Shown here in pieces: positions 28,058 to 38,100 of a stretch of DNA of 64,000 bases; the first letter of the stretch is position 1; the number at the start of each line of letters is the position of its first letter. This DNA comes from Simiduia agarivorans SA1 = DSM 21679 (GTDB lineage Bacteria > Pseudomonadota > Gammaproteobacteria > Pseudomonadales > Cellvibrionaceae). The stretch spans positions 744,001 through 808,000 of the forward strand of contig NC_018868.3 of the NCBI RefSeq assembly GCF_000305785.2. The letters are read 5' to 3'. The notes under the pieces are model-generated. The model saw only the letters and a list, made by a program, of their open reading frames with translations. It ran no database searches and was not told the origin of the DNA. The position numbers and the translations under genes are program-made.

Positions 28058-28384
28058 ATGAACCTGCCGGAATTTAACGACTTATTGGCGCTTTCCCGCG
28101 AAAATCCGGAGGCTCTCGAGCGCTTGCGCCGACAACTGGTAGATCAGGTGATCAGTGGTGCGAATCCCGATACACAGGCCCGGTTACGGGGGCTGCAATT
28201 CCAGATCGACGCACAGCGCCAGCTTTCCAGCTCGGCCATGGGCGCCTGCGTCCGACTTTCGCGCATGATGAATGCGTCCTTTGCCGAATTGATGACCCAG
28301 CTGAACCAACCATCCGACACCCCACCTCAAACTAACGCCAAAATCATCCCGTTTGCCCGGAGCGTGAACGATGAAGTTTTGTAG
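28058..28384 (+). CDS. DUF3135 family small protein
   Basis: A 108-residue soluble protein: MNLPEFNDLLALSRENPEAL, then RLRGLQFQIDAQRQLSSSAMGA, and a helical middle region. It matches the DUF3135 pattern known from pseudomonads and relatives; no function is established. Its end overlaps the next gene, a zinc-ribbon Nudix hydrolase, by 14 bp, so the two are probably translated together. It has its own ATG, with no strong ribosome site visible. Confidence 0.75.
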   Translation: MNLPEFNDLLALSRENPEALERLRRQLVDQVISGANPDTQARLRGLQFQIDAQRQLSSSAMGACVRLSRMMNASFAELMTQLNQPSDTPPQTNAKIIPFARSVNDEVL

Positions 28385-28916
28385 TAGCTGCGGAGAAGGC
28401 GTTGCGTGGTTGATTCCAGAAGGTGATAACCGACACCGGCATGTGTGTAACACCTGCAATACGATTCACTACCAGAACCCCCGCATTATTACCGGCACCC
28501 TGCCCATCCATGAGGACAAGGTTCTGCTGTGCAAACGTGCGATCGAACCACGTTATGGGTTATGGACCTTGCCAGCGGGGTTCATGGAAAACGGAGAGAC
28601 AACGGAACAAGGCGCCAGCCGGGAAACCTGGGAAGAGGCTCGCGCCAACATTGCATTGAGCGGTCTCTACACACTGTTTAATCTGCCGCAGATTAATCAG
28701 GTCTATTTTTTCTACCGGGGTCATCTCACGGACCTGGATTTTGGCCCCGGGCCTGAATCTCTGGAGGTTGCGCTTTTTGAGGAACACCAGATACCATGGG
28801 AACAGCTCGCTTTTCCCGTGATTACCCGCACCCTGCAACATTATTTTTCAGACCGGAAACACGACCACTACCCGGTGCGGACCGAAGATATTATCCGCCC
28901 GCCACGGGCGCGCTAG
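28371..28916 (+). CDS. Nudix hydrolase with N-terminal zinc ribbon
   Basis: A 181-residue protein. CSSCGEG and CNTCNTIHYQNP form a four-cysteine zinc ribbon in the first 40 residues. The Nudix box follows as GFMENGETTEQGASRETWEEA. This layout resembles the NudC-like/ADP-ribose or NADH-hydrolase-type group. The substrate cannot be told from sequence; a nucleoside diphosphate derivative is expected. It overlaps the preceding DUF3135 gene by 14 bp and ends 4 bp before the convergent NIF3-like gene. Confidence 0.88.
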   Translation: MKFCSSCGEGVAWLIPEGDNRHRHVCNTCNTIHYQNPRIITGTLPIHEDKVLLCKRAIEPRYGLWTLPAGFMENGETTEQGASRETWEEARANIALSGLYTLFNLPQINQVYFFYRGHLTDLDFGPGPESLEVALFEEHQIPWEQLAFPVITRTLQHYFSDRKHDHYPVRTEDIIRPPRAR

Positions 28917-28920
28917 CGCC

Positions 28921-29232
28921 TCAGAACTCACACAAGGCCACCACATCATAAGCCGGCTCCTCGTATGGATGCGAGGCCTTCAGAGCTGCGACTGCCGCCT
29001 TAATGAATGCATCCGCCACCACCATTTCGACCCGGTACTCCGCAAGTTGTTCCAGCTTGCCTACCGTGCCTATATGTGGATCAGCACCAGTACCGGGGCG
29101 GAACTGCCCAGTACCGAGCACCTGCCAGCAACAATGTTCGTATTGGCCGATACGCCCAGCTCCAGCAGCAAACAGCGCCTGTTTCACTGCATCCAAATGA
29201 CTCTCGGGCACATAGAATCCAAGCTTATACAT
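28921..29232 (-). CDS. NIF3-like (YqfO-type) small protein
   Basis: A 103-residue protein matching the ferredoxin-like insert domain of the NIF3/YqfO family: YKLGFYVPESHLDAVKQALF, YEHCCWQVLGTGQFRPG and ASHPYEEPAYDVV. It has the CutA-like fold but lacks the metal-binding NIF3 parts. It starts the base after the serA stop codon, so cotranscription is certain in structure, but the biological link is unknown. Confidence 0.85.
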   Translation of the reverse strand: MYKLGFYVPESHLDAVKQALFAAGAGRIGQYEHCCWQVLGTGQFRPGTGADPHIGTVGKLEQLAEYRVEMVVADAFIKAAVAALKASHPYEEPAYDVVALCEF

Positions 29233-30405
29233 TCAGATCAGTCGCACACTGGTGACATGCTCGATCTGGCCAATCAGAAATTCGATGTTTTCAGGTACAT
29301 CGCCTTCCATATCGATGATGTTGTACGCCACATCACCATGGCTTTTGTTCATCATGTCCACCACATTAAACGATTGCTCTGCAAGCACTGACAAAACCTG
29401 ACCCAATACACCGGCGACATTGTCATTGATGAAGGTCAGCCTTCGGGTATTAGGCACCCGCGGCATAGATACCTCAGGTAAATTGACCGCATTTTTAATA
29501 TTGCCATTCAACAAATAGTCGGCAAGCTGTTCAGCAGCCATTACCGCACAGTTTTCTTCGGCCTCCTGTGTGGAGGCACCAATATGCGGCATTGCGGTTA
29601 CGTCTTGCCGATTACGAAAAGCGGGTTCGGGGAAATCGCAGATGTAATGCCTGATCGGACCGCTGTCCAGCGCATTCAGCACTGCCTTGTAATCCACAAT
29701 CGCTTCACGGGCGAAATTCACCAAAACCGCGCCCGGCTTGAATGCCGGCAGATTGTCGGCGTTGATAAGATTCAGCGTGGCCTCAATTGCGGGCACGTGC
29801 AGGGTGACATAGTCTGAAACAGATAACAGATTATTGAGTCCTTCCATACGCTCTACCTGATTGGGCAGGCGCCAGGCCGCTTCAACCGACAGCGCCGGAT
29901 CGTAACCGACCACCTTCATACCAAGTCCCAGTGCCACCTCTGCGACCATAGAGCCGATTGCGCCCAAGCCAACAATACCCAAGGTTTTTCCGAACAGCTC
30001 ATTGCCCGCAAACTGCTTCTTTTGTTTCTCCATCAGCGCATGCAAAGCAGCACGATCATCAACGGCTTGCTCACGTGCAAATTGAATTCCGGGCAAAATA
30101 CCCCTTGAACTCAGCAAAAGGCTGCAGATAACCAACTCTTTAACCGCATTCGCATTCGCGCCCGGGGTATTGAACACCGCGATCCCGCGCGCACTGCACA
30201 ACTCTACAGGGATATTGTTGACACCCGCACCAGCCCGGGCAATTGCACGCACGGACGGAGGAAAGTCCACGCCGTGAAGCTTTTCACTGCGCAGCAAAAT
30301 GGCGTCAGCACGGTCTAACGATTCGACGCAAAGAATGTCCTGCTGTGCCAGTCTCGCCAAGCCTCGCTCTGCAATCTGATTATAGGTTTTGATGGAAAAT
30401 CCCAT
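29233..30405 (-). CDS. serA: D-3-phosphoglycerate dehydrogenase
   Basis: First step of serine synthesis. A 390-residue protein of the short class with an ACT domain. The NAD fold has GIVGLGAIGSMVAEVALGLG, followed by catalytic segments NFAREAIVD, the Glu region, and PHIGASTQEAE (His). The ACT domain (about residues 310-390: RRLTFINDNVAGVLGQVLSV) allows serine feedback. I use the ATG at 30405 with GGAG upstream; a longer reading to 30459 covers the serC terminator. It sits downstream of serC but has a separate hairpin between them. Confidence 0.96.
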   Translation of the reverse strand: MGFSIKTYNQIAERGLARLAQQDILCVESLDRADAILLRSEKLHGVDFPPSVRAIARAGAGVNNIPVELCSARGIAVFNTPGANANAVKELVICSLLLSSRGILPGIQFAREQAVDDRAALHALMEKQKKQFAGNELFGKTLGIVGLGAIGSMVAEVALGLGMKVVGYDPALSVEAAWRLPNQVERMEGLNNLLSVSDYVTLHVPAIEATLNLINADNLPAFKPGAVLVNFAREAIVDYKAVLNALDSGPIRHYICDFPEPAFRNRQDVTAMPHIGASTQEAEENCAVMAAEQLADYLLNGNIKNAVNLPEVSMPRVPNTRRLTFINDNVAGVLGQVLSVLAEQSFNVVDMMNKSHGDVAYNIIDMEGDVPENIEFLIGQIEHVTSVRLI

Positions 30406-30462
30406 GTCTGCAACTCCTGTGTTCTGAATTCGGGCAGTTTCTTTGTGACTGCCTTCCAAACA

Positions 30463-30487
30463 AAAAGACCAGCATTGCTGGTCTTTT
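30463..30487 (-). terminator. Terminator between serC and serA
   Basis: Perfect 11-bp stem AAAAGACCAGC/GCTGGTCTTTT around an ATT loop, with T runs on the minus strand, 7 bp after the serC stop. It implies partial separation of serA transcription. Confidence 0.88.
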
Positions 30488-30493
30488 CATGTA

Positions 30494-31609
30494 TTACTTT
30501 ACCACTTGTTCGTATGCCCAGCCGATCCAGGGCATCAGCGCGTCTACATCCGCAGGCTCCACGGTTGCACCACACCAGATCCGAAGACCCGCGGGCGCAT
30601 CACGATAAGCGCCAATATCAAAGGCAACCTGTTCCTGCTCAAGCAATTTGATGATTTGTTTGACCTGCTCTGGTTCAGCATCCAATGTCAGGCAGACTGA
30701 AGTATTTGAACGCAACGCAGGGTCTTCAGCGAGAAAGTGGATCCATGGATTTGACGCAACATAGCGCTCAATCGCAGCCAGCGACTGATGTGATCGTGCG
30801 ATCGCGGCCTCTACACCACCAATCCCCTCAAGCCAATCCAGCGCATCCAGGTAATCCAGTACGCACAGCATTGAGGGCGTGTTAATGGTTTCGCCCTGAA
30901 AAATCCCTTCGATCAACTTTCCGCCCTTGGTCATGCGGAAAATTTTGGGGAGCGGCCACGCCGGCGTGTAGGTTTCCAGTCGCTCAACCGCGCGAGGACT
31001 CAGGATCAACATACCGTGAGCGCCCTCACCGCCTAACACTTTCTGCCATGAATAGGTCACAACATCGAGTTTGTCCCAGGGCATTTCCATTGCAAATACA
31101 GCCGATGTGGCATCACAAATCGTTAAGCCCTTGCGGTCATCTGCGATCCAGTCGCCATTGGGAACGCGCACACCCGAGGTCGTGCCATTCCAGGTAAAGA
31201 CGACATCGCGATCAAAGTCCACCGAATCGAGGTCGGGCAACTGCCCGTAGTCCGCGGAGATTGCCCGCGCATCGGGAAGTTTAAGTTGCTTGGTAATATC
31301 GGTCAGCCAGCCTTGGCCAAAGGATTCCCAATAGACCACGTCTACCGGTCGCTGCCCCAACAACGACCAAAGGGCCATTTCAACCGCACCGGTATCGGAG
31401 GCCGGGACTATGCCAACACGGTACCCTTCCGGCAATCCGAGTAACGACGCCGTTTGTTCGCAGGCACGCTTAAGAATCCGCTTTCCGAGCGACGAACGGT
31501 GGGACCGCCCCAAGGACTCGGTGGGCAGTGCCGCCAGATCATAGCCCGGGCGCTTACTGCATGGCCCAGAGGAAAAATTGGGATTGGCTGGCTTGGTTTC
31601 CGGACGCAT
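30494..31609 (-). CDS. serC: Phosphoserine aminotransferase (short, archaeal/alphaproteobacterial-type form)
   Basis: Second step of serine synthesis, transamination of 3-phosphohydroxypyruvate. 371 residues. The N-terminus [17 protein letters not shown] and [12 protein letters not shown] match the SerC branch common in alphaproteobacteria and methanogens rather than the E. coli form. The PLP lysine lies in [17 protein letters not shown]. The ATG start has GAGAG upstream. The gene precedes serA and a terminator separates the two. Confidence 0.92.
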   Translation of the reverse strand: MRPETKPANPNFSSGPCSKRPGYDLAALPTESLGRSHRSSLGKRILKRACEQTASLLGLPEGYRVGIVPASDTGAVEMALWSLLGQRPVDVVYWESFGQGWLTDITKQLKLPDARAISADYGQLPDLDSVDFDRDVVFTWNGTTSGVRVPNGDWIADDRKGLTICDATSAVFAMEMPWDKLDVVTYSWQKVLGGEGAHGMLILSPRAVERLETYTPAWPLPKIFRMTKGGKLIEGIFQGETINTPSMLCVLDYLDALDWLEGIGGVEAAIARSHQSLAAIERYVASNPWIHFLAEDPALRSNTSVCLTLDAEPEQVKQIIKLLEQEQVAFDIGAYRDAPAGLRIWCGATVEPADVDALMPWIGWAYEQVVK

Positions 31610-31680
31610 AGATACTCTCAGGCTCTGAAAATCGACTAAAAATTGCGCTCAATCTGAGCAAGGGTGGGAATTATGCCACT

Positions 31681-32544
31681 TCAGGGGGAATTTGCCAGCG
31701 GCAAATAGCTGTATTCGACGGCCATTACGTGCTGCTGACCCGGCTCAAGCAGACGGCTGTCAGCACCGCAATTTGCGGTTTCCACACACAACATACGGAG
31801 GTAGTCATCGGGATTAAAATGGCTTAGCCGGGCGGACTTTTCTATCCAAGGATTCCACACTACCGTACTGCCTGAACCCTCGCTTTCAATGTTCAGGCAC
31901 AGCGTTGGGCTGCACAGCTGCCAGGGTGAGGAACCGTAGTAGATGCGATCCACCTCCTGATCAAAAACCAACTGCTGTTCCGATTCGGTACTCTGGGCTG
32001 AGCTCAAAGAATCGGTGTACTGGCGACCGGCCGCCCCAGAAAGCAGCGCTTGCCGGATGTCTCCCACCGGAAAATAACTGTGCAAAGCACTGGAAAACGT
32101 GAGCCGCTTCTCTGAACGATTGTGTGTGATCAGCGTCAATCGGAGACGATCGCTCAACTCAAACACCAGCTCTGCACCAAGGCCGGCCATGGACGACTCT
32201 GTGATTTGAAATCGGAATCCAAGACAGACGCTACTGTCGGTTTGCTGCGCAAGATAAAGCTGCCAGGTCTGCGTTCTCGCCAGACCGTGCGCCGGTCCAA
32301 TGCCCTGCGGATCTGGACCAAACCACGGCCAACAGACCGGAATCCCGCCGCGAATCGCTGCGCCCGGCTTGAAAGGTTCGGCTTCGCTGACCCAAAGCAT
32401 CGGCGGTTTCCCAACCGACTGAAACTGAACAAGTTGTGCACCCTGCTCAAAAATCCGCGCAGACAGCAACGGATGCTGCACCTCAAAATAACGCAGGCCA
32501 GATGCGGTATGTGCCACTGAAACACTAGAGGGAAGTGAAACCAT
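31681..32544 (-). CDS. D-hexose-6-phosphate mutarotase (YeaD-like)
   Basis: A 287-residue aldose-1-epimerase-like protein. The substrate-binding region has GIPVCWPWFGPDPQ and GPAHGLARTQTW; a further pocket lies around SALHSYFPVGDIR (His), and the C-terminus has VWNPWIEKSARLSHF. It is expected to equilibrate alpha and beta anomers of glucose-6-phosphate. It starts 3 bp after the CnoX-like gene and is the last gene of the four-gene run. Confidence 0.9.
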   Translation of the reverse strand: MVSLPSSVSVAHTASGLRYFEVQHPLLSARIFEQGAQLVQFQSVGKPPMLWVSEAEPFKPGAAIRGGIPVCWPWFGPDPQGIGPAHGLARTQTWQLYLAQQTDSSVCLGFRFQITESSMAGLGAELVFELSDRLRLTLITHNRSEKRLTFSSALHSYFPVGDIRQALLSGAAGRQYTDSLSSAQSTESEQQLVFDQEVDRIYYGSSPWQLCSPTLCLNIESEGSGSTVVWNPWIEKSARLSHFNPDDYLRMLCVETANCGADSRLLEPGQQHVMAVEYSYLPLANSP

Positions 32545-32547
32545 GAT

Positions 32548-33423
32548 TCAATATAACAATGTGTATAGCCGACGCTGGTACTGCACACCGATGGCATGCC
32601 CCTTACCCAGCGAAGCAATAATGTCGGTAAAACATTTCTTGACTGCACCGTCACCGGCGTTGATATTCTTTTGCAACAGCCCGAACAGCAATGCCAGCGC
32701 TTCATCGGGATGCTGATCCTCTGCAAGTGCAACCGCCAGTTGTTGAGTCAACGCCAGATTTTCCGGGTCTGCTTCCAACGCTTGTTCAAGTGCGACAATA
32801 GCAGGGCTTTTTCCCGCCTCACGCTTGAGTGCTATTTTTGCCTGTGCAGATTGCCAGGCACCGCCCCGATCTTCCAACTTTACCTGCGCCAACAAGGATT
32901 CAGCAGCATCAAGTTGCCGGGACTCTGCCAACGCATCAGCGTAATCAGCAGCCACCAGCGGATCACCAGACGCGTCCCATGCGGCCTTGAACAGCGCCAG
33001 TGCCTCGACCCATTTCGAATCATCAGCCATCAACTGTTTCGCAGATAGCCAGTCATCCTTCCATGCTGGCGTGACGTACTTATCCAACATCGCCCTGATT
33101 GACTGGGCAGACTGTACGCCCACCAGACCATCGACCGGCTGCCCCTGTTTCATAAGGATAAGCGTTGGTAAACTGCGGACCCCGAGCTGACCCGCGATGG
33201 GACCCAATTCATCGGCATTCACTTTGGCCAATAAAAACCGACCCTGATATTCCTTGGCGATGCTATCCAATATTGGCGCGAGTGATTTACAGGGCTCACA
33301 CCAGTCAGCCCAAAAGTCGATCAAAACCGGGCGTTCGCTGGACGCATCAATCAGAACGGATTGGGCGTTTTCCATGGTAACGTCGACCGTACAAGTCGGC
33401 GTGGATTGAACATCTTCTAACAC
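32548..33423 (-). CDS. Thioredoxin-like co-chaperone (CnoX/YbbN type)
   Basis: A 291-residue protein: a thioredoxin domain (about 1-125) with active site WADWCEPCK, then a helical TPR-like region. This is the YbbN/CnoX architecture, a chloride-activated holdase that cooperates with chaperones. Unlike E. coli CnoX (SxxC), the CXXC pair is intact (C-E-P-C), so redox activity is possible. The GTG start has TTGGAA upstream. It follows the Dyp peroxidase by 3 bp and precedes the mutarotase by 3 bp. Confidence 0.9.
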   Translation of the reverse strand: MLEDVQSTPTCTVDVTMENAQSVLIDASSERPVLIDFWADWCEPCKSLAPILDSIAKEYQGRFLLAKVNADELGPIAGQLGVRSLPTLILMKQGQPVDGLVGVQSAQSIRAMLDKYVTPAWKDDWLSAKQLMADDSKWVEALALFKAAWDASGDPLVAADYADALAESRQLDAAESLLAQVKLEDRGGAWQSAQAKIALKREAGKSPAIVALEQALEADPENLALTQQLAVALAEDQHPDEALALLFGLLQKNINAGDGAVKKCFTDIIASLGKGHAIGVQYQRRLYTLLY

Positions 33424-33426
33424 GGT

Positions 33427-34275
33427 CTATTCCAAATTCAGCCTGCCACCAACACAAGGTGGACAATAAAAATACACACCGGTCATCGGCTCAGAAATTG
33501 CGAACAGCGCATCCTCTATGCCGTCATCGCGACCCAACATGCGCCACATCTGCGCTTCAAATGCCTGGGTATCGCAACCAAAAGCGGCAAACATCAGCCC
33601 CATATTACCAGATTGAACCCAGGGCATGGAGCGACGCAGTACAAATCGGTGAGGTTCAAACGCTTCCTGCTCGGTGCGCTTGACGTGCGCACTGGCGGGC
33701 GCATCCGTCAGCTCGCGGTTCGACGCCTGATCGCGCCCAATGATGTGATTCATTTGCTCTCGCGAGCAATGCTCCACCTCATCCATCCGGTGTCGCCATT
33801 GTTGCAGCGCCAGATAACTGGCTCCAGACCCATCCAGTGCTGCCTCAGCTGCCGCAGCACCGTCTGGATTTTCAGTACCATCCTCATAACCGGTGAGATC
33901 ACGCCCATCGCGGTGTAAAAAAGCATCGACTGATGAAACCAGACTGAAATGCGGTACCAGCCTTTGCTGCCACTGGCGGATTTTCAGCGCCACTTCACCT
34001 GCATCGGCACCTCGCACCCATACCAGCAAATCAAACGGTGTTTGCGGCAGGCAGCGTTGGCTATTCGCAAATGAGGGATAATCCAGCGCGTCCGCAACCG
34101 TCAGCCCCAATGTCATGGCCAAGGGCTGACCTATCCCCACCAGATCATCACCGGGCGACAACCGCATCAAACACTCAAACAACTGTGCTTTTGTACTTTG
34201 GCCTTTAAAAAACACATAGCTGGCAGCCTGAGGCAAAGGTGCAAGAATGGCGGTCTGGGCCTGCGTTTTCTGCAT
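33427..34275 (-). CDS. Dyp-type haem peroxidase (YfeX-like)
   Basis: A 282-residue haem peroxidase without a signal peptide, so probably cytoplasmic. The GxxDG motif is GYEDGTENPDG with the catalytic Asp. The haem-region histidine is in ASAHVKR, and the Arg of the distal side lies in HRFVLRRSMPW. The C-terminus FYCPP...GG is typical. Substrates of this family are dyes and porphyrinogens in vitro; the natural one is unknown. The ATG start has AGGAG. It lies between a DUF3014 gene and the CnoX-like gene with spacings of 8 and 3 bp. Confidence 0.92.
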   Translation of the reverse strand: MQKTQAQTAILAPLPQAASYVFFKGQSTKAQLFECLMRLSPGDDLVGIGQPLAMTLGLTVADALDYPSFANSQRCLPQTPFDLLVWVRGADAGEVALKIRQWQQRLVPHFSLVSSVDAFLHRDGRDLTGYEDGTENPDGAAAAEAALDGSGASYLALQQWRHRMDEVEHCSREQMNHIIGRDQASNRELTDAPASAHVKRTEQEAFEPHRFVLRRSMPWVQSGNMGLMFAAFGCDTQAFEAQMWRMLGRDDGIEDALFAISEPMTGVYFYCPPCVGGRLNLE

Positions 34276-34283
34276 AACAACTC

Positions 34284-35078
34284 CTAGGATTGGCGGTAAA
34301 GCGCGAGCTTGACCTCAGTCAGGTACTGCTTGATACGCGACTGATTATCCGGCCCTAAGCGCCACATCCACTTATGCAGAGCCGGGGCCTTTTCAAATTT
34401 CGGATCGATATACTTGTACATCACAGGCTTCATCGCCAGCTGGGCATCCACCGGCCCCGGTGGGACGCTCTGAAGCTGCCGGATCGCCTGCACAACACGA
34501 TCATCAAAAGTGCCCGGCTTACCCAACTCCTGATAGGCATCCTCAAACAAGGGCTGCCACAGCCGATAATAACGCACCATCGTTTCCGGTTTGATTTTGG
34601 TTACTGCATTGATCAGCGCATTGGCACGGGCATAGTTTTCCGCACTTGCCACTGCCGCATCTTTATTGCCGGTTATCGCAAACGGTGCCATAGGGTAATT
34701 AATCGGCAAATGTTTGTTCGACACATCGCCATCGGCAATCTGATCAACCAGAATCACCCATTTGCGAATGTGCTCAGCATCTACCATCCACTGGACCAGG
34801 GCAGGTGCCACCTCTGCAACCACTTGTTGCCACACCGCATCAGAGTCCGCCAAAGCATCTGGGGGAGCAATCAACGCAGGAGAAGGCACTGGCGCAGGCT
34901 CAACAGGTTTTTGCACAGGCACAGGCTCAGGTGCTTCACGCACCACAGGCTCGGGCGCTACAGCTTCAGGCACCGGCACTGCCTGCGTTGCCTCTTTTGC
35001 AGGCCGCAATAAAACAAACAATACACCGGCCAATAACACTAAGCCGACACCAATCGAAACAAGTGCTTTCTTATTCAT
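34284..35078 (-). CDS. DUF3014 membrane-anchored protein
   Basis: A 264-residue protein with an N-terminal membrane anchor (residues 5-25, VSIGVGLVLLAGVLFVLL), a Pro/Glu/Val-rich linker (about 28-75) and a soluble domain. The domain has WMVDAEHIRKWVILVDQIADG, KHLPINYPMAPFAI and LWQPLFEDAYQELG, which match the DUF3014 pattern. It probably faces the periplasm. Function unknown. It is first of the four-gene run with the peroxidase and follows the purL terminator. ATG with AAGGA upstream. Confidence 0.8.
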   Translation of the reverse strand: MNKKALVSIGVGLVLLAGVLFVLLRPAKEATQAVPVPEAVAPEPVVREAPEPVPVQKPVEPAPVPSPALIAPPDALADSDAVWQQVVAEVAPALVQWMVDAEHIRKWVILVDQIADGDVSNKHLPINYPMAPFAITGNKDAAVASAENYARANALINAVTKIKPETMVRYYRLWQPLFEDAYQELGKPGTFDDRVVQAIRQLQSVPPGPVDAQLAMKPVMYKYIDPKFEKAPALHKWMWRLGPDNQSRIKQYLTEVKLALYRQS

Positions 35079-35115
35079 AAATCCTTGACCATCAAGCTCT
35101 ACAAAAGTTCAGGCA

Positions 35116-35140
35116 AAAAAATACGGGGGCGTGCCCCCGC
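35116..35140 (-). terminator. Terminator after purL
   Basis: Stem CGGGGGC/GCCCCCG with a very short GT loop, followed on the minus strand by a run of seven T residues, 6 bp after the purL stop. Confidence 0.85.
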
Positions 35141-35145
35141 ATTAC

Positions 35146-38100
35146 TCAACCCACAAAAACCCGCGCATTGCGGAACATTCTCATCCAACCGGAATCCTCA
35201 CCCCAATCGGCGGGGTGCCAGGAATTGGTCACAGTCCGGAATACACGCTCCGGATGCGGCATCATAATGGTGGCCCGACCATCCTCTGAGGTGACCGAGG
35301 TGATACCCAACGGAGAGCCATTGGGATTCGCAGGATAAGCCTCGGTGGCGGACAAATTGTTATCGATAAATCGCAATGCAACCTGGCCACTGGACAGTAG
35401 CGCCTGCGGAGCAGAGCCATCGGCAAACTCTGCTCTGCCCTCCCCGTGAGCCACCGCAACCGGCAAATGAGACCCCTGCATACCGCTGAACAGGACAGAA
35501 GGAGAGTCGGGAATCTGCACCAAACTGAAGCGCGCCTCAAACTGCTCCGATTCGTTGCGCACAAATCGTGGCCATAACTCAGCCCCCGGTATCAGATCTT
35601 TGAGATTGGACATCATCTGACAACCATTGCAGACACCAAGCGAAAAGGAGTCTTTGCGATGGAAGAATGCCTCAAACATATCCCGGGCCTGATTATTGAA
35701 CAGCACGGTTTTGGCCCAACCTTCACCGGCACCAAGCACATCACCGTAAGAAAAACCCCCACAGGCAGCCAGGCCTTTCATGGTAGCAAGATCAAAGCGG
35801 CCAGAAAGAATATCACTCATGTGAACGTCGACCGCGTCGAAACCGGCGCGGTCAAACGCCGCCGCCATTTCCACATGACCATTTACCCCCTGCTCGCGCA
35901 ATATCGCAACACGCGGGCGCACACCGGTACCGATAAACGGGGCGGCCACATCTTCTGCCGGATCGTAGCTGAGCGCCGCGGATAAACCAGGATCACTGGT
36001 CATCAACAGATCGAACTCCTGCTCTGCACAGGCCTCGTTGTCGCGCAGTGCCTGAATACGATAACTGGTCTCGCTCCATAGCGATTGCAAATAAGCGCGC
36101 GACTGCTCAAACAGCCAGGCACCGTCTGCCCCTTTGATTCTGACCAGGTCTTCTTCGTTGGGTTTACCGATAAAATGGACAGCATCGACCAGACCGGCAG
36201 ATTCAAAACGGGCAATGACTGAAGCGCTGTCTTCTGCGCGCACCTGAATCACCGCACCAAGCTCTTCGTTAAACAACACGGCCGCGACGTCGTCACCCAA
36301 ACCAGCCACATTGGCATCAATGCCGCAGTGACCGGCGAAACACATTTCAGCCAGCGTGGCAAACAGGCCGCCATCACCCTTATCGTGATAAGCCAGCACC
36401 TGATCGTCGGCCAACAGTGATTGCATCACGTCAAAAAACGCTTTCAGATACTCGGGTTTATCCAAATCTGCCGGCTTTTCGCCCATCGCATTGTAGACCT
36501 GGGTCAGGATTGAACCACCGGTACGGTTTTTACCCATACCGAGGTCGATCAGCAACAAATCGGTATCCGCATCCTGATACTGCAATTGCGGCGTAACGGT
36601 TTTTCTTACATCCAGCACTGGCGCGAATGCTGAGATAACCAGCGACAGTGGTGCAGTGACCGCTTTATCCTCTCCCTGTTCCTGCCAGGCAGTGCGCATA
36701 GACATCGAGTCCTTGCCCACCGGAATGGTAATACCCAAAGCCGGGCACAGCTCCATACCAACAGCCTCAACGGTCCGGAACAGTTTTTCATCCTCGCCGC
36801 GATGGCCTGCTGCACACATCCAATTGGCAGACAACTTGATATCGGAAATTTTTTCTATCCGGCTCGCGGCAATATTGGTAATCGCCTCTCCCACCGCCAA
36901 TCGACCGGACGCGGGGCCATCAAGCAGCGCAACCGGCGTTCGCTCGCCCATGCTCATAGCCTCACCGGCATAGGTGTCATAAGCACTGGTGGTGACTGCA
37001 CAATCGGCAACCGGCACCTGCCACGGGCCCACCATCTGATCGCGTGCCACCATACCGGTGACAGAACGATCGCCAATCGTGATCAGGAACTGCTTGCTTG
37101 CCACCGCAGGGTGTTTGAGTACGCGCTCGGCGGCATCATTGATATCGACTCCCGTAAGGTCGAACGCCTGGGTGATTGGCGCATGAGCCATGGCTTCGCG
37201 ATGCATTTTTGGTGGTTTGCCAAACAAAATACTCATTGGCAAATCTACCGGGTTGGCATCAAACACCGTGTCATTTACCCGCAGGTGCTTTTCACTGGTT
37301 GCCTCACCGACAACGGCATAGGGTGCGCGTTCGCGTGCGCAAATTGCTTCGAAGCGCGGCAACTGCTCTTTAGTGATAGCGAGCACATAGCGCTCTTGAG
37401 ACTCGTTACACCAGATCTCCAATGGGCTCATACCCGGTTCATCGTTGGGGACCTTGCGCAAATCAAAACTGCCGCCGCAGCCGCCATCTTTCACCAGCTC
37501 CGGAAATGCATTGGACAAACCGCCCGCACCAACATCGTGAATAAAGGCGATGGGGTTCTGCTCACCCAGTTGCCAGCAACGGTCGATGACCTCCTGACAA
37601 CGACGTTCAATTTCCGGGTTCTGGCGTTGCACAGAAGCAAAATCCAGATCTGCGGACGAGCTGCCACTGGTAACCGATGACGCGGCGCCACCGCCCAAGC
37701 CAATCAGCATCGCAGGGCCACCCAGTACGACCAATTGTGTGCCGGCCGTAAACGGAGGTTTATCCACGTGCTCTTCGCGGATGTTGCCATAGCCGCCGGC
37801 CAACATAATGGGCTTGTGATAACCCCGCCGCTCGCCGTCAAAGTTCTCCTCAAAGGTCCGGAAATATCCGCAAATATTCGGCCGACCAAATTCATTATTA
37901 AAGGCCGCGCCGCCAATGGGGCCTTCTATCATGATGTCGAGCGCTGTCACGATCCGCTCAGGCTTGCCGTAGTGCTGCTCCCACGGCTGAGTGAAGCCGG
38001 GAATCTGCAAATTGGAAACGGTAAAGCCGGTTAAACCCACCTTGGGCTTGGAGCCCCGACCGGTGGCGCCTTCGTCGCGGATCTCACCACCGGCGCCGGT

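Noticed and set aside
36802..37680. A 292-codon frame opposite purL
   Set aside because: Antisense to purL; composition typical of a shadow frame.
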